Source: Buttiauxella sp. A111 (lineage in GTDB: Bacteria; Pseudomonadota; Gammaproteobacteria; Enterobacterales; Enterobacteriaceae). From it: a stretch of 64,000 bases of DNA. How positions within the stretch are numbered: position 1 is the stretch's first letter; every line of letters starts with the position of its first letter. Under the pieces are notes generated by a model that was not told the origin of the DNA, made no database searches, and worked only from the letters and a program-made list of their open reading frames with translations. Made by a program: the position numbers and the translations under genes. This document shows positions 40,915 through 50,747 of the stretch, piece by piece. Where the stretch lies: positions 248,001-312,000 of the forward strand of contig NZ_BJFN01000003.1 of the NCBI RefSeq assembly GCF_014189855.1. Reading direction: 5' to 3'.

Positions 40915-41835
40915 ATGGAAAGAGATGAGAAAAATCATTATCCAACGTTCAAAGCACTACGCGGTATCGACCTTAACTTATTAACCGTTTTCGAAGCAGT
41001 CTACATACATAAAGGGATCGTCAATGCGGCGAAGGTGTTAAATCTAACGCCTTCAGCGATTAGTCAGTCCATACAAAAATTGAGGGCAACATTTCCTGAC
41101 CCACTGTTTATCCGTAAGGGGCAAGGTGTCACACCGACCGCCTACGCCGCGCATTTGCATGAGTATATTAGCCAGGGACTTGAGTCAATTCTGTGCGCGT
41201 TAGATGTCAATAATAACTATGACAAAGAGCGTATTATTACCGTTGCGAGCGCTCCCTCCTCGGGTGCATTGTTGATGCCACGAATCTATTCAGCGATTCA
41301 GAAAGTAAATCCAAAATTATCTGTTCGAAATGTGCCAATAGCTGAGAGTCAGCTATCACAATTCCAGGCTGATATTGCACTCGATACCCGTCCTCATCAT
41401 GGCCCCGGAATCAGTAGCTATAAACTGTATGATGACCACCTTGTTGCGGTATGCCGCCATGACCATCCGAATGCAGAATTAATTTTCTCCGCTAATAATC
41501 ATGAGATGAATTATACCTTTTTGATTATGCAGGATGATCTGGTGGTCGATACTCGCCAATTGATTAACGAGATCTTGCCAAACCGCCAGGTCAGGTTTAG
41601 CAGCTATAACTTTTTAGCTATCGCTTCAATGCTTAGTCACAGCGACCTGATTGGCTTTATGCCATACAAAATATTTGAAATGTTTTCAGGCCCTTTCCAA
41701 CTTAAAACGGTGGAGCGTGAGAAGTTTTCAACTGTCTCGCTTGCCACCACCATGCATTTCAACAAACTCAGCACCCGCGATCCAATATTGCAAGAAGTCA
41801 TCGAGGCCATCATCCACGAATTTGAAGAAGTGTAG
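40915..41835 (+). CDS. ybeF: LysR-type regulator YbeF
   Basis: YbeF is a LysR-family regulator of 306 residues. The N-terminal winged helix contains DLNLLTVFEAVYIHKGIVNA and LNLTPSAISQSIQKLR (about 23-70), and the C-terminal effector-binding domain is complete. The ATG at 40915 follows AAGGAG; a TTG 14 codons upstream is in frame but unlikely. The DNA-binding half is closer to E. coli YbeF than the effector half. Its targets are unknown. Confidence 0.9.
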   Translation: MERDEKNHYPTFKALRGIDLNLLTVFEAVYIHKGIVNAAKVLNLTPSAISQSIQKLRATFPDPLFIRKGQGVTPTAYAAHLHEYISQGLESILCALDVNNNYDKERIITVASAPSSGALLMPRIYSAIQKVNPKLSVRNVPIAESQLSQFQADIALDTRPHHGPGISSYKLYDDHLVAVCRHDHPNAELIFSANNHEMNYTFLIMQDDLVVDTRQLINEILPNRQVRFSSYNFLAIASMLSHSDLIGFMPYKIFEMFSGPFQLKTVEREKFSTVSLATTMHFNKLSTRDPILQEVIEAIIHEFEEV

Positions 41836-41971
41836 TCATTTCGACCTCGCGGCGCTCGCTACGAGGTCGATTTGCCAATTGTTAACGTAGCAAACCGCAC
41901 AAACCAACAACTCATTTACAATTCTTTCCCTGTTTTACTGCTCTGTCAGGCAGATTTATCCCCTTCAGTGA

Positions 41972-41980
41972 TGGTATACT
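41972..41980 (+). promoter_or_regulatory. extended -10 promoter for lipA
   Basis: TGGTATACT fits an extended -10 element 156 bases before the lipA start. The -35 region is poor. Confidence 0.4.
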
Positions 41981-42036
41981 TCGCGCGTTATTAAAAAATA
42001 GTTGATAAATAAAACATTCTATTAGCCTGAATTCGT

Positions 42037-42113
42037 TATACCCAAGTGACTTCAAGAACCAGGTAGGCGGCAAACAAGAGCAGCCCCCGGCTTCCTGAAA
42101 AACGACGGGTATA
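42037..42113. repeat. short TATACCC-ended repeat in the lipA leader
   Basis: The segment starts TATACCCAAGTGACTTCAAG and ends ACGACGGGTATA, giving inverted TATACCC ends 77 bp apart. It shares end structure with the longer repeat at 53192 but is shorter inside, as if internally deleted. Confidence 0.65.
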
Positions 42114-42136
42114 TCAGCAACTGGAACACGTACGAT

Positions 42137-43102
42137 ATGAGTAAACCCATTGTAATGGAACGCGGCGTCAAGTACCGCGACGCCGATAAGATGGCTCTGA
42201 TCCCGGTTAAAAACGTGGTGACCGAGCGCCAGGAGCTGTTAAGAAAGCCGGAATGGATGAAGATCAAACTTCCATCTGATTCGACCCGAATTCAGGGTAT
42301 CAAAGCGGCAATGCGTAAAAATGGTCTGCACTCTGTGTGTGAAGAAGCTTCCTGCCCTAACCTGGCAGAATGTTTCAACCACGGAACGGCAACCTTTATG
42401 ATCCTTGGCGCAATTTGTACTCGCCGCTGCCCGTTCTGTGATGTTGCTCATGGCCGCCCTGTCGCGCCAGACACCAATGAACCGGCTAAACTGGCACAAA
42501 CCATTGCTGATATGGCGTTGCGCTATGTGGTTATCACGTCTGTTGACCGTGACGATCTCCGTGATGGTGGTGCTCAGCATTTCGCTGATTGCATCAGCGC
42601 TATTCGCGAGAAGAACCCAACGATCAAAATTGAAACGTTGGTGCCAGATTTCCGTGGACGTATGGACAAGGCTTTAGAGATCCTTACCGCCACGCCACCA
42701 GATGTCTTCAACCACAACCTGGAAAACGTTCCGCGCATTTATCGTAAGGTTCGCCCAGGCGCTGACTACAATTGGTCACTGAAACTGTTGGAGCGTTTTA
42801 AAGAAGCGCACCCAGACATCCCGACCAAGTCAGGTTTGATGGTAGGTTTAGGTGAAACGAACGAAGAGATTGTGGAAGTTATGCGCGATCTTCGCCGTCA
42901 CGGCGTCACAATGCTGACCCTGGGCCAGTATTTGCAGCCGAGCCGCCATCACTTACCGGTGCAGCGTTATGTCAGTCCTGATGAGTTCGAAGAGATGAAA
43001 GCAGAAGCGCTGGCGATGGGCTTTACCCATGCAGCTTGCGGCCCGTTTGTTCGCTCTTCATACCATGCAGATCTGCAAGCCAAAGGCATGGAAGTCAAAT
43101 AG
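42137..43102 (+). CDS. lipA: lipoyl synthase LipA
   Basis: LipA is the radical-SAM enzyme that inserts two sulfurs into octanoyl chains. It has 321 residues as in E. coli. The auxiliary cluster cysteines are in [12 protein letters not shown] near residues 68-79 and the radical-SAM cysteines in CTRRCPFC near 94-101. The C-terminal RSSY motif that completes the auxiliary cluster is present (FVRSSYHAD). Confidence 0.97.
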   Translation: MSKPIVMERGVKYRDADKMALIPVKNVVTERQELLRKPEWMKIKLPSDSTRIQGIKAAMRKNGLHSVCEEASCPNLAECFNHGTATFMILGAICTRRCPFCDVAHGRPVAPDTNEPAKLAQTIADMALRYVVITSVDRDDLRDGGAQHFADCISAIREKNPTIKIETLVPDFRGRMDKALEILTATPPDVFNHNLENVPRIYRKVRPGADYNWSLKLLERFKEAHPDIPTKSGLMVGLGETNEEIVEVMRDLRRHGVTMLTLGQYLQPSRHHLPVQRYVSPDEFEEMKAEALAMGFTHAACGPFVRSSYHADLQAKGMEVK

Positions 43103-43145
43103 CGATGTAACAAGTTGTTACTTTTGATTTGTGCTACAGGCAAAA

Positions 43146-43174
43146 AAAACCGGCTCATTAAATGCCGGTTTTTT
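43146..43174. terminator. bidirectional terminator lipA / tatE
   Basis: AACCGGC and GCCGGTT pair around a nine-base loop with A8 on one side and T7 on the other, between convergent lipA and tatE. Confidence 0.9.
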
Positions 43175-43201
43175 TATATCTCGTCGAAAGCTGAGACGCG
43201 A

Positions 43202-43405
43202 TCAGTCTTTGTGCGTAATACGGTCGGTTGTTTCATCCGTATTGTTGACAGACTTCGCGCTGGTCTCGTCGTCACTCATGGCTTTCTTGAAGCCTTTGAT
43301 TGCTGAGCCGAGGTCGCCGCCGAGTGTGCGCAACTTCTTGGTGCCAAATAATAAAACAATCAGCACACCGACTACCAACAACTTTGTAATACTAATCTCA
43401 CCCAT
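43202..43405 (-). CDS. tatE: Sec-independent translocase protein TatE
   Basis: TatE is a TatA paralogue and part of the twin-arginine export complex. It has 67 residues, as in E. coli. A single N-terminal membrane helix (about 5-21, [16 protein letters not shown]) is followed by the hinge [22 protein letters not shown] amphipathic helix and a polar tail. It is a lone gene between lipA and ybeM. Confidence 0.95.
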   Translation of the reverse strand: MGEISITKLLVVGVLIVLLFGTKKLRTLGGDLGSAIKGFKKAMSDDETSAKSVNNTDETTDRITHKD

Positions 43406-43533
43406 AGCAACCTTCTATAATCATGCGTGCCGTGAATACGGCGAATAATACACTGAGACAATTAACGGTCATTTTCACTTGCGATACAATAGCAACCTGT
43501 AACAAGTTGAATCAAGTGATGCTCAAAAATTAA

Positions 43534-44322
43534 TCACAACAAGTGTGGTGAAGCGAAACGCCTGTTTTTCAGCACCGGTAGCATGGCTCGCACATCGGCA
43601 AGGTGCTGTCTTTCCAGTTCAGCGTAGATCAGTGCCGGGCGCTGATTTGCCGCCGCAACAACAACACCCAGCGGATCAACAACCTGGCTGTGACCAATAT
43701 TTTTATTACCGCACTCACCGGCAGCCACGACATAACAGGTGGTGTCGAGTGCTCGAGCGGCCAGAAGAGTGGCCCAGTGCATTTCTTTATTGGGGCCGCG
43801 CAGCCAAGCCGCTGGCAGGACTAAAACGTCTGCACCTGCTAAAGCCAAACTTAAAGCCATTTCTGGAAAACGCACATCGTAACAGGTCATCAATCCGACT
43901 TTAAAGCCCGCGACATCAATCAAAGGCGGCATACATTCCCCCGCATCAACCAACCGGGATTCCTGCACGTTAAACGCATCATAAAGATGGAGCTTCTGAT
44001 AACGGGCAATAACCTCACCATCACGAATAGCCAGCAAGGTATTGGCCGCCCGTCCAGGTGTGGTTTTGATATGCAGTGTCAGGATCGTGGTCATTTGATC
44101 ATGGCGGCTCTGTTCGCAAAGCGGCTCGATAAACGCTTCATTCACCATTTGTGCCGATTTTACCGACAAATCCGGATCGTTATCGTCACGCGCCAACACC
44201 GCCTCAGGTAGTACCAGCAAATGTGCTCCTGCGTTTTTGGCCCGCTCCATAAGCCCGATACAGGTCTGTACGTTTTCCTGCCAGTCCTTACTCACCGCAA
44301 ACTGCCCTACTGCAACTTTCAT
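43534..44322 (-). CDS. ybeM: nitrilase-family amidase YbeM (deaminated glutathione amidase type)
   Basis: This is a carbon-nitrogen hydrolase of 262 residues. The Glu-Lys-Cys triad is seen as Glu in LLVLPEAV (near 42), Lys in [10 protein letters not shown] and Cys in [11 protein letters not shown]. Proteins of this type hydrolyse deaminated glutathione, a metabolite repair role. The gene is intact here, whereas the E. coli K-12 copy is disrupted as I recall. Confidence 0.9.
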   Translation of the reverse strand: MKVAVGQFAVSKDWQENVQTCIGLMERAKNAGAHLLVLPEAVLARDDNDPDLSVKSAQMVNEAFIEPLCEQSRHDQMTTILTLHIKTTPGRAANTLLAIRDGEVIARYQKLHLYDAFNVQESRLVDAGECMPPLIDVAGFKVGLMTCYDVRFPEMALSLALAGADVLVLPAAWLRGPNKEMHWATLLAARALDTTCYVVAAGECGNKNIGHSQVVDPLGVVVAAANQRPALIYAELERQHLADVRAMLPVLKNRRFASPHLL

Positions 44323-44429
44323 TGTAGTTTCCCAAAAGGTCGCGAATATTTTTAGTATACCCGGTGTGAAACGCCCCGTGCTGACGTTACACTCATTCTC
44401 TTTCGCATTATAAAGAACAGGAAAATATC

Positions 44430-44813
44430 GTGTTGCAGATGCTATTAGCCGTGTTTATTGGCGGCGGAACGGGGAGCGTTGCGCGCTGGTTGCTCAGTAT
44501 GAAACTCAACCCCGTGCATGGTGCCATTCCTATGGGGACGTTGACTGCAAACCTGGTGGGCGCGTTTATTATCGGTCTGGGTCTGGCGCTGTTCACCAAA
44601 ATGACACATCTTGATCCCGTCTGGAAATTGCTGATAACCACCGGTTTTTGCGGCGGCCTGACAACGTTTTCGACCTTTTCGGCAGAAGTCGTGTTCCTGC
44701 TTCAGGATGGGCGCCTGGCATGGGCTGGATTAAACATGCTATTGAACCTCGCAGGCTCACTGATTATGACCGCCATCGCATTTTGGTTAGTTTCTTCGGC
44801 ATACGGCCACTGA
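44430..44813 (+). CDS. crcB: fluoride channel CrcB (FluC)
   Basis: CrcB exports fluoride through a dual-topology dimer in the inner membrane. It has 127 residues, as in E. coli, and four membrane helices. Signatures are [14 protein letters not shown] near 10-23 and [13 protein letters not shown] near 73-85. The GTG start follows ACAGGAAAA. No fluoride riboswitch is recognisable in the 107-base upstream gap. Confidence 0.95.
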   Translation: MLQMLLAVFIGGGTGSVARWLLSMKLNPVHGAIPMGTLTANLVGAFIIGLGLALFTKMTHLDPVWKLLITTGFCGGLTTFSTFSAEVVFLLQDGRLAWAGLNMLLNLAGSLIMTAIAFWLVSSAYGH

Positions 44814-44883
44814 TCCGCAACGCGTTAAGGTTAGCTTAATTTTTGTCTGCCACTCTGTTTGAAAAATCGCGTGAGACAAAACG

Positions 44884-44970
44884 ATGAAAGAACGTGTTGC
44901 TGGGTGGACAGCGGTGCTGGTAAGCACGCTGATTGTGGTGTGCTTCGTGAAAATTTACTTATTTTCCTGA
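44884..44970 (+). CDS. putative 28-residue membrane protein, unrecognised
   Basis: A short frame encodes a polar N-terminus (MKERVAGW) followed by a hydrophobic segment (TAVLVSTLIVVCFVKIYLF) long enough for one membrane helix. It lies 70 bases after crcB and ends ten bases before a strong terminator. The ribosome site is weak (GTGAGA). I do not recognise the family. Its position just ahead of a terminator and typical small-membrane-protein composition make it plausible, not certain. Confidence 0.45.
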   Translation: MKERVAGWTAVLVSTLIVVCFVKIYLFS

Positions 44971-44978
44971 ATTTAAAG

Positions 44979-45007
44979 CAAAAAAAACCCGCCTTGGCGG
45001 GTTTTTA
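44979..45007. terminator. bidirectional terminator before cspE
   Basis: AAAACCCGCC and GGCGGGTTTTT pair around a two-base TT loop, with an A run on the left and T run on the right. It serves cspE on the minus strand and the crcB side on the plus strand. Confidence 0.9.
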
Positions 45008-45025
45008 TATTCTACTGGTAATGAC

Positions 45026-45235
45026 TTAGATAGGCATTACGTTTGCAGCAGATGGGCCTTTGGCACCGTTAGTGATTTCAAACTCAACGCGCTGACCTTC
45101 AGCCAGGGTTTTGAAACCATTGCTCTGGATTGCAGAGAAGTGTACGAACACGTCTTTGCTACCATCTTCCGGAGTAATGAAGCCAAAGCCTTTTGACTCG
45201 TTAAACCACTTAACGTTACCTTTAATCTTAGACAT
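45026..45235 (-). CDS. cspE: cold-shock-family protein CspE
   Basis: CspE is a constitutive cold-shock-domain protein that binds single-stranded nucleic acid and acts as a transcription antiterminator. It has 69 residues. RNP1 is KGFGFITP and RNP2 is VFVHFSAI. Its sequence ([19 protein letters not shown]) is the CspE rather than CspA type. The 200-base upstream gap contains its leader and no other gene. Confidence 0.95.
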   Translation of the reverse strand: MSKIKGNVKWFNESKGFGFITPEDGSKDVFVHFSAIQSNGFKTLAEGQRVEFEITNGAKGPSAANVMPI

Positions 45236-45435
45236 CTAAATTACCTTTACATGAAAAACGACACAAATGCTGTGTCGAACACCAGTACACCAATTGTGAT
45301 GGATTTTGTCCAGCCTAGAATTGCTAAAAAGTGAGAAAATTTGCTACCTCTTTTAAAAAGTGTGCAGCAGCCCGTATTTTCAAACATCAGTAAGCAAACA
45401 TCTCGGTTTGGATTGATTCCGGCTTGTGCAGAAAA

Positions 45436-46023
45436 TCAGAATTGGAAGCGTAGCCAGGCGAAGTAAACGTTACCGTTGTTGTAAGTTCCGGGGATATAGG
45501 TCATCTGGAAGGTCGCCGGGCCATATCCGACCGATGCTAAAGGCAAAATTACCGGAATAGGTATGTAGTTCCAGTTGTCGCGCGCCGTGGCTCCCAGCGT
45601 ATAACCCAGGCCGAGGTGGAAGTTGTCATCCGTTAACGGTCGCCAGATTTTTTCCCAGCCGTATCCTCCAATCGGTTCCCATTTATTAAAGGAGTCTTTA
45701 AACACCATCAGATACAAACCATGCCAGTTCCCACTGTCATCCCAGCGGGTCTGCCCAAACCCAATGCCCCACGGCCTTTCGTTATACCGATCTGTTTTTT
45801 CTTTATCGTAGGCGAAACGGGCATGCCAGGTGATTGCCGGAACATATAAGTCATAATGTTGCGGTTCATTCCAGGTTTGTGAAACATTGTCAGACAAGGT
45901 ATTCCAGGCGTCACTCAATACCCCATTTTGATTAGCCATCGCAGCAGGCGCAATCATTATGGGTGAGATGAAAACAATAAACGAAAAGATAATTTTATTT
46001 GCTAGTGACACATTGATTTCCAT
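45436..46023 (-). CDS. pagP: lipid A palmitoyltransferase PagP
   Basis: PagP is an eight-stranded outer-membrane enzyme that moves palmitate from phospholipid to lipid A. From ATG 46023 it has 195 residues (E. coli 186). A signal peptide precedes cleavage near AAMA-NQ. The catalytic His lies in [23 protein letters not shown] and the barrel ends FAWLRFQF. The start is uncertain: a GTG at 46011 and an ATG at 46050 are alternatives and no ribosome site is strong. Confidence 0.92.
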   Translation of the reverse strand: MEINVSLANKIIFSFIVFISPIMIAPAAMANQNGVLSDAWNTLSDNVSQTWNEPQHYDLYVPAITWHARFAYDKEKTDRYNERPWGIGFGQTRWDDSGNWHGLYLMVFKDSFNKWEPIGGYGWEKIWRPLTDDNFHLGLGYTLGATARDNWNYIPIPVILPLASVGYGPATFQMTYIPGTYNNGNVYFAWLRFQF

Positions 46024-46123
46024 TTCTAAATACAAAGTACAACTTAACAAATTGTATATTAACCAAACCTAAATAAGCGCCTGGTAAAATCCTAAACATG
46101 CCCTCTTTTGCTTATGATTAAGG

Positions 46124-46172
46124 CAAAAAAATGCCCCAGTTAAATTCGGGAAATCAGAAATGACTGGGGCAA
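46124..46172 (-). terminator. terminator of the cus-like operon
   Basis: TGCCCCAGT and ACTGGGGCA pair across a loop of about 22 bases. On the minus strand the stem is followed by a run of seven Ts, eight bases past the pump gene. Confidence 0.8.
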
Positions 46173-46179
46173 GCTTCTC

Positions 46180-49100
46180 TTATTTATGTCTTTTTAGTAA
46201 TACATACATCGCAGGAATCACCAGCATCGAAAGCAACGGCGCAGTGATCATGCCGCCAATCATTGGTGCAGCGATACGGCGCATGACTTCTGAACCGGTG
46301 CCATCTCCCCACATAATCGGCAGCAAACCCGCCATAATCGTCGCGACAGTCATGACTTTTGGCCTGACACGCAATACAGCACCTTCATGAAGCGCACGCA
46401 TTAGCATCGGTTTTCCTCCCAACGGTTCGAGCGCTTTGTGCCTCGCAATCGCTTGATTTAAATAAAGTACCATTATTACGCCAAATTCAGCCGCCACTCC
46501 TGCTAAAGCAATAAATCCTACCGCTCCGGCAACGGATAAATTGTATCCAAGTAGATAGAGCAACCAGACTCCACCTATTAATGAGAACGGCAATGTCCCC
46601 ATTATTAATAATGCATCACTCACTCGCGAAAATGTCACGTAGAGTAAGATGAATATAATTACCAGCGTAAAGGGTAAGACTATTCTTAATTTAGCGCTCG
46701 CACGTTCCAGATATTCAAATTGACCAGACCACGATAATGAAACGCTATCCGGTAATTTTACCTGTTGGTTAACCGCTCGTTGCATATCCTCCACGGCTGA
46801 TTTTAAATCTCTTCCACGCAAATCAACATAAACCCAATTCGATAAACGGGCATTCTCACTTTTCAGCATCGGTGGGCCATCAGTAATGCTGATATCGGCG
46901 AGTTCAGAGAGCGTAATCTGGCTGCCATTTGCGGTGATCACTGGCATATTTTTCAGTTTTTGAACGTTATCACGAACTTCTCGAGGGTAACGAACATTGA
47001 TTGAATAGCGCTCACGCCCTTCGATTGTTTCGCCAATATTTTGCCCACCAATGAGCGATGCCACCAGCGATTGCAACTCTTTGACCGACACACCATAACG
47101 CGCAGCTTTCAGCCTATCGATATTAATATCCACATAACGTCCCCCGCCAAGCCTCTCCGCGAGTGCAGACGTCACACCAGGAACCTGCTTCACCACCCGT
47201 TCAATTTGCTCAGCCACTTGTTCGATATCAGCAATATTGTTGCCATTCACTTTGATACCGACCGGGCTTTTGATACCCGTTGCCAGCATATCCAAACGGT
47301 TGCGAATCGGCGGTACCCAAACATTAGCGATGCCGGGGACTTTGACTACGCTATCAAGCTCGTTGACCAGCTTGTCCATCGTCATTCCCGAGCGCCACTG
47401 GTCGCGAGGTTTAAAACGAATGGTGGTTTCTATCATTGTTAAAGGCGCGGGGTCGGTTGCAGTATCGGCACGTCCTGCCTTACCAAACACCGTCGCCACT
47501 TCCGGAACTGTTTTGATCAGACGATCGGTTTGTTGCAGTAAACGTCCGGCCTCACGAGCTGAAATCCCCGGCAATGTGGATGGCATGTACAGCAAATCGC
47601 CTTCATCCAGCGGCGGCATGAACTCACTACCGAGGCGACTTAACGGCCACAATGTCGCCAGTAAAACGGCTCCGGCTATCACCAGCGTGGTTTTCGGGCG
47701 CGCCAGCACTTTATCCAACAGCGGTTCATAAGCGGCAATCAGCCAGCGGTTAATAGGATTGGCTTTTTCGTCAGGTATTTTCCCACGAATGAAATAGCCC
47801 ATCAGAACCGGTACCAGTGTAATCCCCAGCCCCGCAGCCACGGCCATAGCGTAGGTTTTGGTGAATGCCAGCGGTGAGAACATCCGCCCTTCCTGCGCTT
47901 CAAGGGAAAACACCGGAATAAATGACAACGTGATGATCAATAAACTACAGAACAACGCAGGCCCGACTTCAACGGCTGCTTGTTCCGAAATGCGCCAATA
48001 GTCGGCACTCGTGGGCTGTTTGTCTGGATTGTCATGCCGCCATTGTTCCAACACTTTGTGCATGTTTTCGATCATCACAATGGCCGCGTCGACCATCGCA
48101 CCAATCGCAATCGCAATCCCGCCCAACGACATAATATTGGCGTTCACCCCCTGGTAGTGCATCACAATAAATGCACCCAAAATCCCCAGAGGCAAGGTGA
48201 TCATCGCCACCAGCGCCGAACGGAAATGGAACAAGAACAGCGCGCAGATCAGTGCCACGACGATGAACTCTTCCAGCAACTTATGGGAAAGCGTTTCTAT
48301 CGCATTTTCAATGAGGTGTGAACGATCATAGACCGGAACAATTTCTATACCCGCCGGCAAACTCTTTTGAATTTGCTGAAGCTTCGCCTTCACCGCATTA
48401 ATGGTATCCAGCGCATTTTTCCCGTACCGCATGACGATAATGCCGCCTGCGACCTCGCCTTCCCCGTTAAACTCAGCCACCCCACGGCGAATTTCTGGCC
48501 CCATCCGCAGCGTCGCGACATCGCTGAGCATTATCGGAACACCTTCTCGCGTGGCGATAACCACCTGCTTAAAGTCATTGAGACTTTTCAGGTAACCGGC
48601 GGTGCGCACCATGTATTCGGCCTCACCCATTTCGATAACCGAGCCGCCACCTTCCTGGTTTGCGCTCTGTACCGCATTGATGACCTGTTCATGGGTTATA
48701 TTCAGCGCACGCATACGTTGTGGATCGAGCACAATTTGATACTGCCGCACCATGCCGCCAACACTCGCGACTTCCGAAACGTTTGGTACCGTTTTGAGCT
48801 CAAACTTTAGCGTCCAGTCTTGCAGCGCACGCAAATCCGCAAGGCTGTGTTTGCCCGTTCTGTCCACCAGCGCGTACTCATACACCCAGCCAACACCAGT
48901 CGCATCTGGCCCCAGCGAAGCTTTGGCCTCCGCAGGAAGTTGTGACTGAACCTGGCTTAAATATTCAAGAACCCGCGAACGCGCCCAGTACGGATCCGTG
49001 CCATCTTCAAACAAAATGTAGACATAGGCATCGCCGAACATCGAAAAGCCGCGCACGGTTTTCGCCCCCGGCACTGAAAGCATAGTGGTGGTGAGTGGAT

Positions 49101-49299
49101 AAGTGACTTGATCTTCAACTACCTGTGGCGCTTTGCCCGGGTAGTTGATACGAATGATCACCTGCACATCCGAGAGATCCGGCAACGCATCCAACGGCGC
49201 ACGCTGAAGTGACCAAATCCCCCATGCCGCCATCATGATTGCCGCCAACAGCACCAGCAGCCGATTTTTAAGAGACCAGCGAATTACAGCGGCAATCAT
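46180..49299 (-). CDS. cusA: Cu(I)/Ag(I)-type RND efflux pump, CusA-like
   Basis: This inner-membrane heavy-metal RND pump has 1039 residues (E. coli CusA 1047). Twelve membrane segments are expected. The three metal-binding methionines of CusA are conserved in context ([19 protein letters not shown] and [11 protein letters not shown]), and the proton-relay Asp is in [13 protein letters not shown]. These features favour monovalent copper or silver over zinc or cobalt. Its ATG overlaps the adaptor stop. Identity to CusA is clearly below that of neighbouring core genes to E. coli, fitting an independently acquired operon. Confidence 0.9.
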   Translation of the reverse strand: MIAAVIRWSLKNRLLVLLAAIMMAAWGIWSLQRAPLDALPDLSDVQVIIRINYPGKAPQVVEDQVTYPLTTTMLSVPGAKTVRGFSMFGDAYVYILFEDGTDPYWARSRVLEYLSQVQSQLPAEAKASLGPDATGVGWVYEYALVDRTGKHSLADLRALQDWTLKFELKTVPNVSEVASVGGMVRQYQIVLDPQRMRALNITHEQVINAVQSANQEGGGSVIEMGEAEYMVRTAGYLKSLNDFKQVVIATREGVPIMLSDVATLRMGPEIRRGVAEFNGEGEVAGGIIVMRYGKNALDTINAVKAKLQQIQKSLPAGIEIVPVYDRSHLIENAIETLSHKLLEEFIVVALICALFLFHFRSALVAMITLPLGILGAFIVMHYQGVNANIMSLGGIAIAIGAMVDAAIVMIENMHKVLEQWRHDNPDKQPTSADYWRISEQAAVEVGPALFCSLLIITLSFIPVFSLEAQEGRMFSPLAFTKTYAMAVAAGLGITLVPVLMGYFIRGKIPDEKANPINRWLIAAYEPLLDKVLARPKTTLVIAGAVLLATLWPLSRLGSEFMPPLDEGDLLYMPSTLPGISAREAGRLLQQTDRLIKTVPEVATVFGKAGRADTATDPAPLTMIETTIRFKPRDQWRSGMTMDKLVNELDSVVKVPGIANVWVPPIRNRLDMLATGIKSPVGIKVNGNNIADIEQVAEQIERVVKQVPGVTSALAERLGGGRYVDINIDRLKAARYGVSVKELQSLVASLIGGQNIGETIEGRERYSINVRYPREVRDNVQKLKNMPVITANGSQITLSELADISITDGPPMLKSENARLSNWVYVDLRGRDLKSAVEDMQRAVNQQVKLPDSVSLSWSGQFEYLERASAKLRIVLPFTLVIIFILLYVTFSRVSDALLIMGTLPFSLIGGVWLLYLLGYNLSVAGAVGFIALAGVAAEFGVIMVLYLNQAIARHKALEPLGGKPMLMRALHEGAVLRVRPKVMTVATIMAGLLPIMWGDGTGSEVMRRIAAPMIGGMITAPLLSMLVIPAMYVLLKRHK

Positions 49300-50747
49300 T
49301 TCATCGCCCCCGTCATTGGCATCAGGTGAGTAATCACCGCACCGTGTTCGTCATCCAGGGTAAAGCTAAACATCACACTGTCCCCCACTTTAACGCTTTG
49401 CGCGTCGGCCGAGGACGTCAGTGCGAAATCCATAGTCATCGCGCCCCATTTGAGTGCCGCAATCGGCTTGTGGGAAAGCGTAATCGTGTCATCCGTTATC
49501 TCTTTCACTACGGCTTCGCCCTGATATTGAACCGTGGTGGTGGCGGTTTTTTCCTGTGGAAGCGCGCTACGAAGGCTTGCCTCCGAATCAATCAGGAATT
49601 GGCCAGACGTGACGACTTTATCGCCCTCTTTCAATCCTTGTTTAATCTCCACCCACCCGTTTTGAGCCCCACCGACCACGACATTGACAGGGTTAAAATG
49701 CCCGTCATCCTGAGTGACTAAAACCCGGCTGGCACTACCGGTTTCAATTAATGCTTCTTCTGGAATAGCCAGCACTGGCGGCAGATTGAGCGGGTTCGCC
49801 AGTTTCACCTTGAGGTACATTCCCGGCTTGAGTTTCATTTGTGGGTTTTCCAGCACGACACGGGCTTTCAGGGTTCGGGTGGAGGTTTCCATATTTGGCA
49901 GCAATTCACTGACGCGCCCGAGGAAAGCTTCACCCGGCCAGTTATCGCTCGATGCCACAATCTCACTTCCTGGCTGCAGCACTTGCGCCTGAGATTGCGG
50001 GTAATCGATAACAATCCAGACTTTCTCGAGGCTGGCAATTTCAAACAATGGTGCGGTTGCCACGACCTGCGCACCTTCGCGCGTCTCCAGTTTATTTATA
50101 TAGCCAGCCTGTTTGGCTCTGACTGTCACGCGCGTTTGAGGTTTACCACTGCGCTCAACCTGGCGAATGATTTCAGCGGGCATGAACTGGAGTTGTAGCC
50201 GTTCACGTGCAGCGCTGGTTAACGCACTGTCTCCCAAACGACGCACGGCGAGATATTCTTGCTGCGCTGCCGTCCATTCAGGGATCCAGAGTTGTGCCAG
50301 CGGCTCGCCCGCTTTTACAAATTGTTGTGGCGCATTAACAAACAACTTCTCCACCACGCCGCTGGCACTGGCGGGGATAATCTGCACGCTGCGTTCATCG
50401 GTTGAGATGGTAGCAAAAGCATCAAATTGATAATTGAGGGCTTTTTTCTCTACTACTGCCGTTTTTATCCCCAGATTTTGCTGCTGACGAGCGCTGACCG
50501 TCACTCCGCCATCTTCGGTGGTTTCATCGGCATAACGAGGGACGAGATCCATATCCATAAACGGTGATTTACCCGGTTTGTCGAAACGCTGGCCTGGCGT
50601 CATCGGGTCATACCAATAGAGAACCTTTCGTTCCGACTGAGCTGTCGGCGTCGTAGTGATGGAGCTCTGTTTACCCGCGTAATATCCCACGCCAAGGGCT
50701 GCGGCGACCGCAAGGGCTAATAACGAAATTTGCGTGATGGTTTTCAT
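49296..50747 (-). CDS. cusB: CusB-like periplasmic adaptor with fused C-terminal CusF-like domain
   Basis: This membrane-fusion protein has 483 residues, longer than E. coli CusB (about 407). The N-terminal anchor is followed by the metal-binding segment [19 protein letters not shown] with FMDMDLVP, which keeps the CusB methionines. The lipoyl, barrel-sandwich and beta-barrel parts follow. Residues about 410-483 form a second unit with the complete CusF copper site: His426 in TLSHKPI, Trp434, Met437 and Met439 in KWGAMTM. Such fusions are known in SilB-type proteins of other bacteria. It overlaps the channel gene by four bases. Confidence 0.9.
   Translation of the reverse strand: MKTITQISLLALAVAAALGVGYYAGKQSSITTTPTAQSERKVLYWYDPMTPGQRFDKPGKSPFMDMDLVPRYADETTEDGGVTVSARQQQNLGIKTAVVEKKALNYQFDAFATISTDERSVQIIPASASGVVEKLFVNAPQQFVKAGEPLAQLWIPEWTAAQQEYLAVRRLGDSALTSAARERLQLQFMPAEIIRQVERSGKPQTRVTVRAKQAGYINKLETREGAQVVATAPLFEIASLEKVWIVIDYPQSQAQVLQPGSEIVASSDNWPGEAFLGRVSELLPNMETSTRTLKARVVLENPQMKLKPGMYLKVKLANPLNLPPVLAIPEEALIETGSASRVLVTQDDGHFNPVNVVVGGAQNGWVEIKQGLKEGDKVVTSGQFLIDSEASLRSALPQEKTATTTVQYQGEAVVKEITDDTITLSHKPIAALKWGAMTMDFALTSSADAQSVKVGDSVMFSFTLDDEHGAVITHLMPMTGAMK

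Larger units (their letters stand above)
41836..42136 (+). other. ybeF-lipA spacer
   Basis: About 300 bases separate ybeF from lipA. A hairpin (TCGACCTCG with CGAGGTCGA, near 41838-41872) closes ybeF. An extended -10 element TGGTATACT at 41972-41980 may start lipA. A TATACCC-ended repeat lies just ahead of lipA. Confidence 0.6.

Noticed and set aside
44323-44429. Possible fluoride riboswitch before crcB
   Set aside because: The short spacer lacks the conserved GGnGATGG and pseudoknot pattern of the crcB motif.
46046-46110. PhoP-box-like TATTTA-N5-GGTTAA on the minus strand upstream of pagP
   Set aside because: Each half has one mismatch and the box directly abuts the likely -10 instead of lying about 11-12 bases upstream, so it does not fit PhoP promoter geometry.
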